DNA of 64,000 nucleotides from Parietaria judaica. Its lineage: Eukaryota; Streptophyta; Magnoliopsida; Rosales; Urticaceae. The notes beneath the pieces are model-generated. The model was not told where the DNA came from. It ran no database searches and saw only the letters and a list, made by a program, of their open reading frames with translations. Positions 63,431 through 64,000 of the stretch are shown here, one piece after another. Position numbers and translations under genes: made by a program. Where the stretch lies: contig OX940871.1 of the NCBI GenBank assembly GCA_954871525.1, forward strand, positions 29,114,586 through 29,178,585, read 5' to 3'. Numbering within the stretch: the stretch's first letter is position 1; each line of letters begins with the position of its first letter.

Positions 63431-64000
63431 TAACTCTTGTTATATTAAAATTCCAATGTATAACCCTAAAATCATTATTTTTTCAATTGGTTTGAAATTT
63501 AAGGTTGTAAAAAATGTAAAATAAAGAAATTCTATAGGAAATGCTATAACATTTCCTATGGCATTTCTCGTCAACATTTTAATCCTTGCATATTTTTGCA
63601 TGAGAACTCTTGTTATATTCAAATTCCAATGTATAAGCCCTAAAATCATTATTTTTTCAATTGGTTCGAAATTTTAGGTCGTAAACAATGTAAAATAAAC
63701 AAATGCTATAGGAAATGCTAGCATTTCCTATGGCATTTCTCGTCAACAATTTAATCCTTGCATATTTTTGCATGAGAGCTCTTGTTATATTCAAATTCCA
63801 ATGTATAATCCCTAAACTCATTATATTTTCAATTGGTTCGAAATTTAAGGTTGTAAAAAATGTAAAATAAAAAAATGCAATAGGAAATGCTTTAGCATTA
63901 CCTATGGCATTTCTCGTCAACAATTTAATCCTTGCATATTTTTGCATGAGAACTATTGTCATATTCAAATTCCAATGTATAAGCTTTAAAATTATTATTT
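63431..64000 (+). repeat. Block B, third copy (cut by the window edge)
   Basis: The segment matches 58,856 onward at an offset of 4,575 bp, with AATGTATAACCC (63,456), CATGAGAGCTCTTG (63,774), CTCATTATATTTTC (63,817) and TGCTTTAGCATTACC (63,888). It indicates a super-period of at least 4,575 bp, consisting of block B plus a 421-bp run, that continues beyond the right edge. Confidence 0.88.

Larger units (their letters stand above)
1..64000 (+). repeat. AT-rich 174-bp tandem satellite array filling the window
   Basis: The same monomer of about 174 bp recurs head to tail from the first base to the last, always in the same orientation. Landmarks in order are CTCGTCAACAATTTAATCC, TGCATATTTTTGCATGAG, CTTGTTATATTCAAATTCC, AATGTATAAGCCCTAAAATC, a T6 tract with CAATTGGTTCGAAATTT, AAGGTTGTAAAAAATG, TAAAATAAAG, then the GAAATGC...GCATTTC dyad. 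The consensus I counted has 48 G or C in 174 bases. Most units are 173 or 174 bp, the difference being A5 or A6 in the GTAAAAAATG tract; shorter units have defined deletions. Satellites of this length in arrays of this size are typical of eukaryotic (peri)centromeric heterochromatin; that location is inference. Both array edges lie outside the window. I do not recognise the family or the species. Confidence 0.97.

Noticed and set aside
1..64000. CRISPR-like array
   Set aside because: Palindromic repeats at regular spacing resemble one superficially, but the intervening sequence is the same in every unit, the period is 174 bp, and there are no unique spacers or cas genes.
1..64000. Assignment to a named satellite family (Arabidopsis 178-bp repeat, primate alpha satellite and similar)
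   Set aside because: The monomer length is in the same range, but I see no sequence resemblance to those I can recall, and length alone is not evidence of identity. A search of satellite databases with the consensus would decide.

Overview
The whole 64 kb window is one uninterrupted array of an AT-rich tandem satellite. The monomer is about 174 bp (173-174 bp for most full copies, about 28% G+C in the consensus I read off), and roughly 370-390 full or truncated copies lie head to tail on the + strand. I see no protein-coding gene, rRNA, tRNA, transposon or CRISPR array, no strand switch, and no stretch of non-satellite sequence. This organisation is typical of centromeric or pericentromeric heterochromatin in a eukaryote. 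A plant or an invertebrate is plausible, but I do not recognise the family and cannot name a species. The centromere assignment is inference from monomer length, array size and higher-order structure; nothing in the DNA proves it.

Every full monomer carries a 42-44 bp near-perfect inverted repeat, with arms starting AGAAATGC and ending GCATTTCT. It is built partly from two tandem copies of the 12-mer GAAATGCTATAG. The rest of the monomer has T- and A-tracts, a short TGCA-flanked motif, a TTCGAA site and one CCCTAAA heptamer. Most length variation falls in or beside the dyad: loss of 2 bp (GCTATAGC to GCTAGC), loss of one 12-mer, gain of 9 bp, or loss of half or all of the dyad.

Layout: 1-2,080, 347/694-bp dimer/tetramer repeats. 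2,081-4,221, mixed monomers. 4,222-13,199, a 4.46-kb segment duplicated in tandem. 13,200-14,854, mixed. 14,855-16,660, an 857-bp segment twice. 16,661-21,835, mixed, older-looking monomers. 21,836-23,690, parental block A. 24,575-30,604, a 3,015-bp unit twice, each copy holding more than three turns of a 609-bp higher-order repeat (HOR). 30,605-31,580, the rest of block A. 32,450-38,600, a 693-bp tetramer HOR in about nine copies. 38,600-41,084, mixed. 41,085-43,312, a 1,114-bp unit twice. 43,313-49,147, a 2,918-bp unit twice. 49,148-51,102, block B. 51,103-58,854, eighteen units of a 421-bp HOR. 58,855-60,732, block B again. 61,153-63,430, a second 421-bp run. 63,431-64,000, block B a third time, cut by the window edge.

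The right half is much more homogeneous than the left. One deletion junction that defines the 421-bp HOR appears first as scattered single copies from 41.3 kb, then as a regular array from 51.1 kb, so the window seems to preserve successive rounds of amplification. Long open frames on the minus strand (up to 277 codons) arise because 174 is divisible by three and one frame of the monomer lacks stops; I do not regard them as genes.
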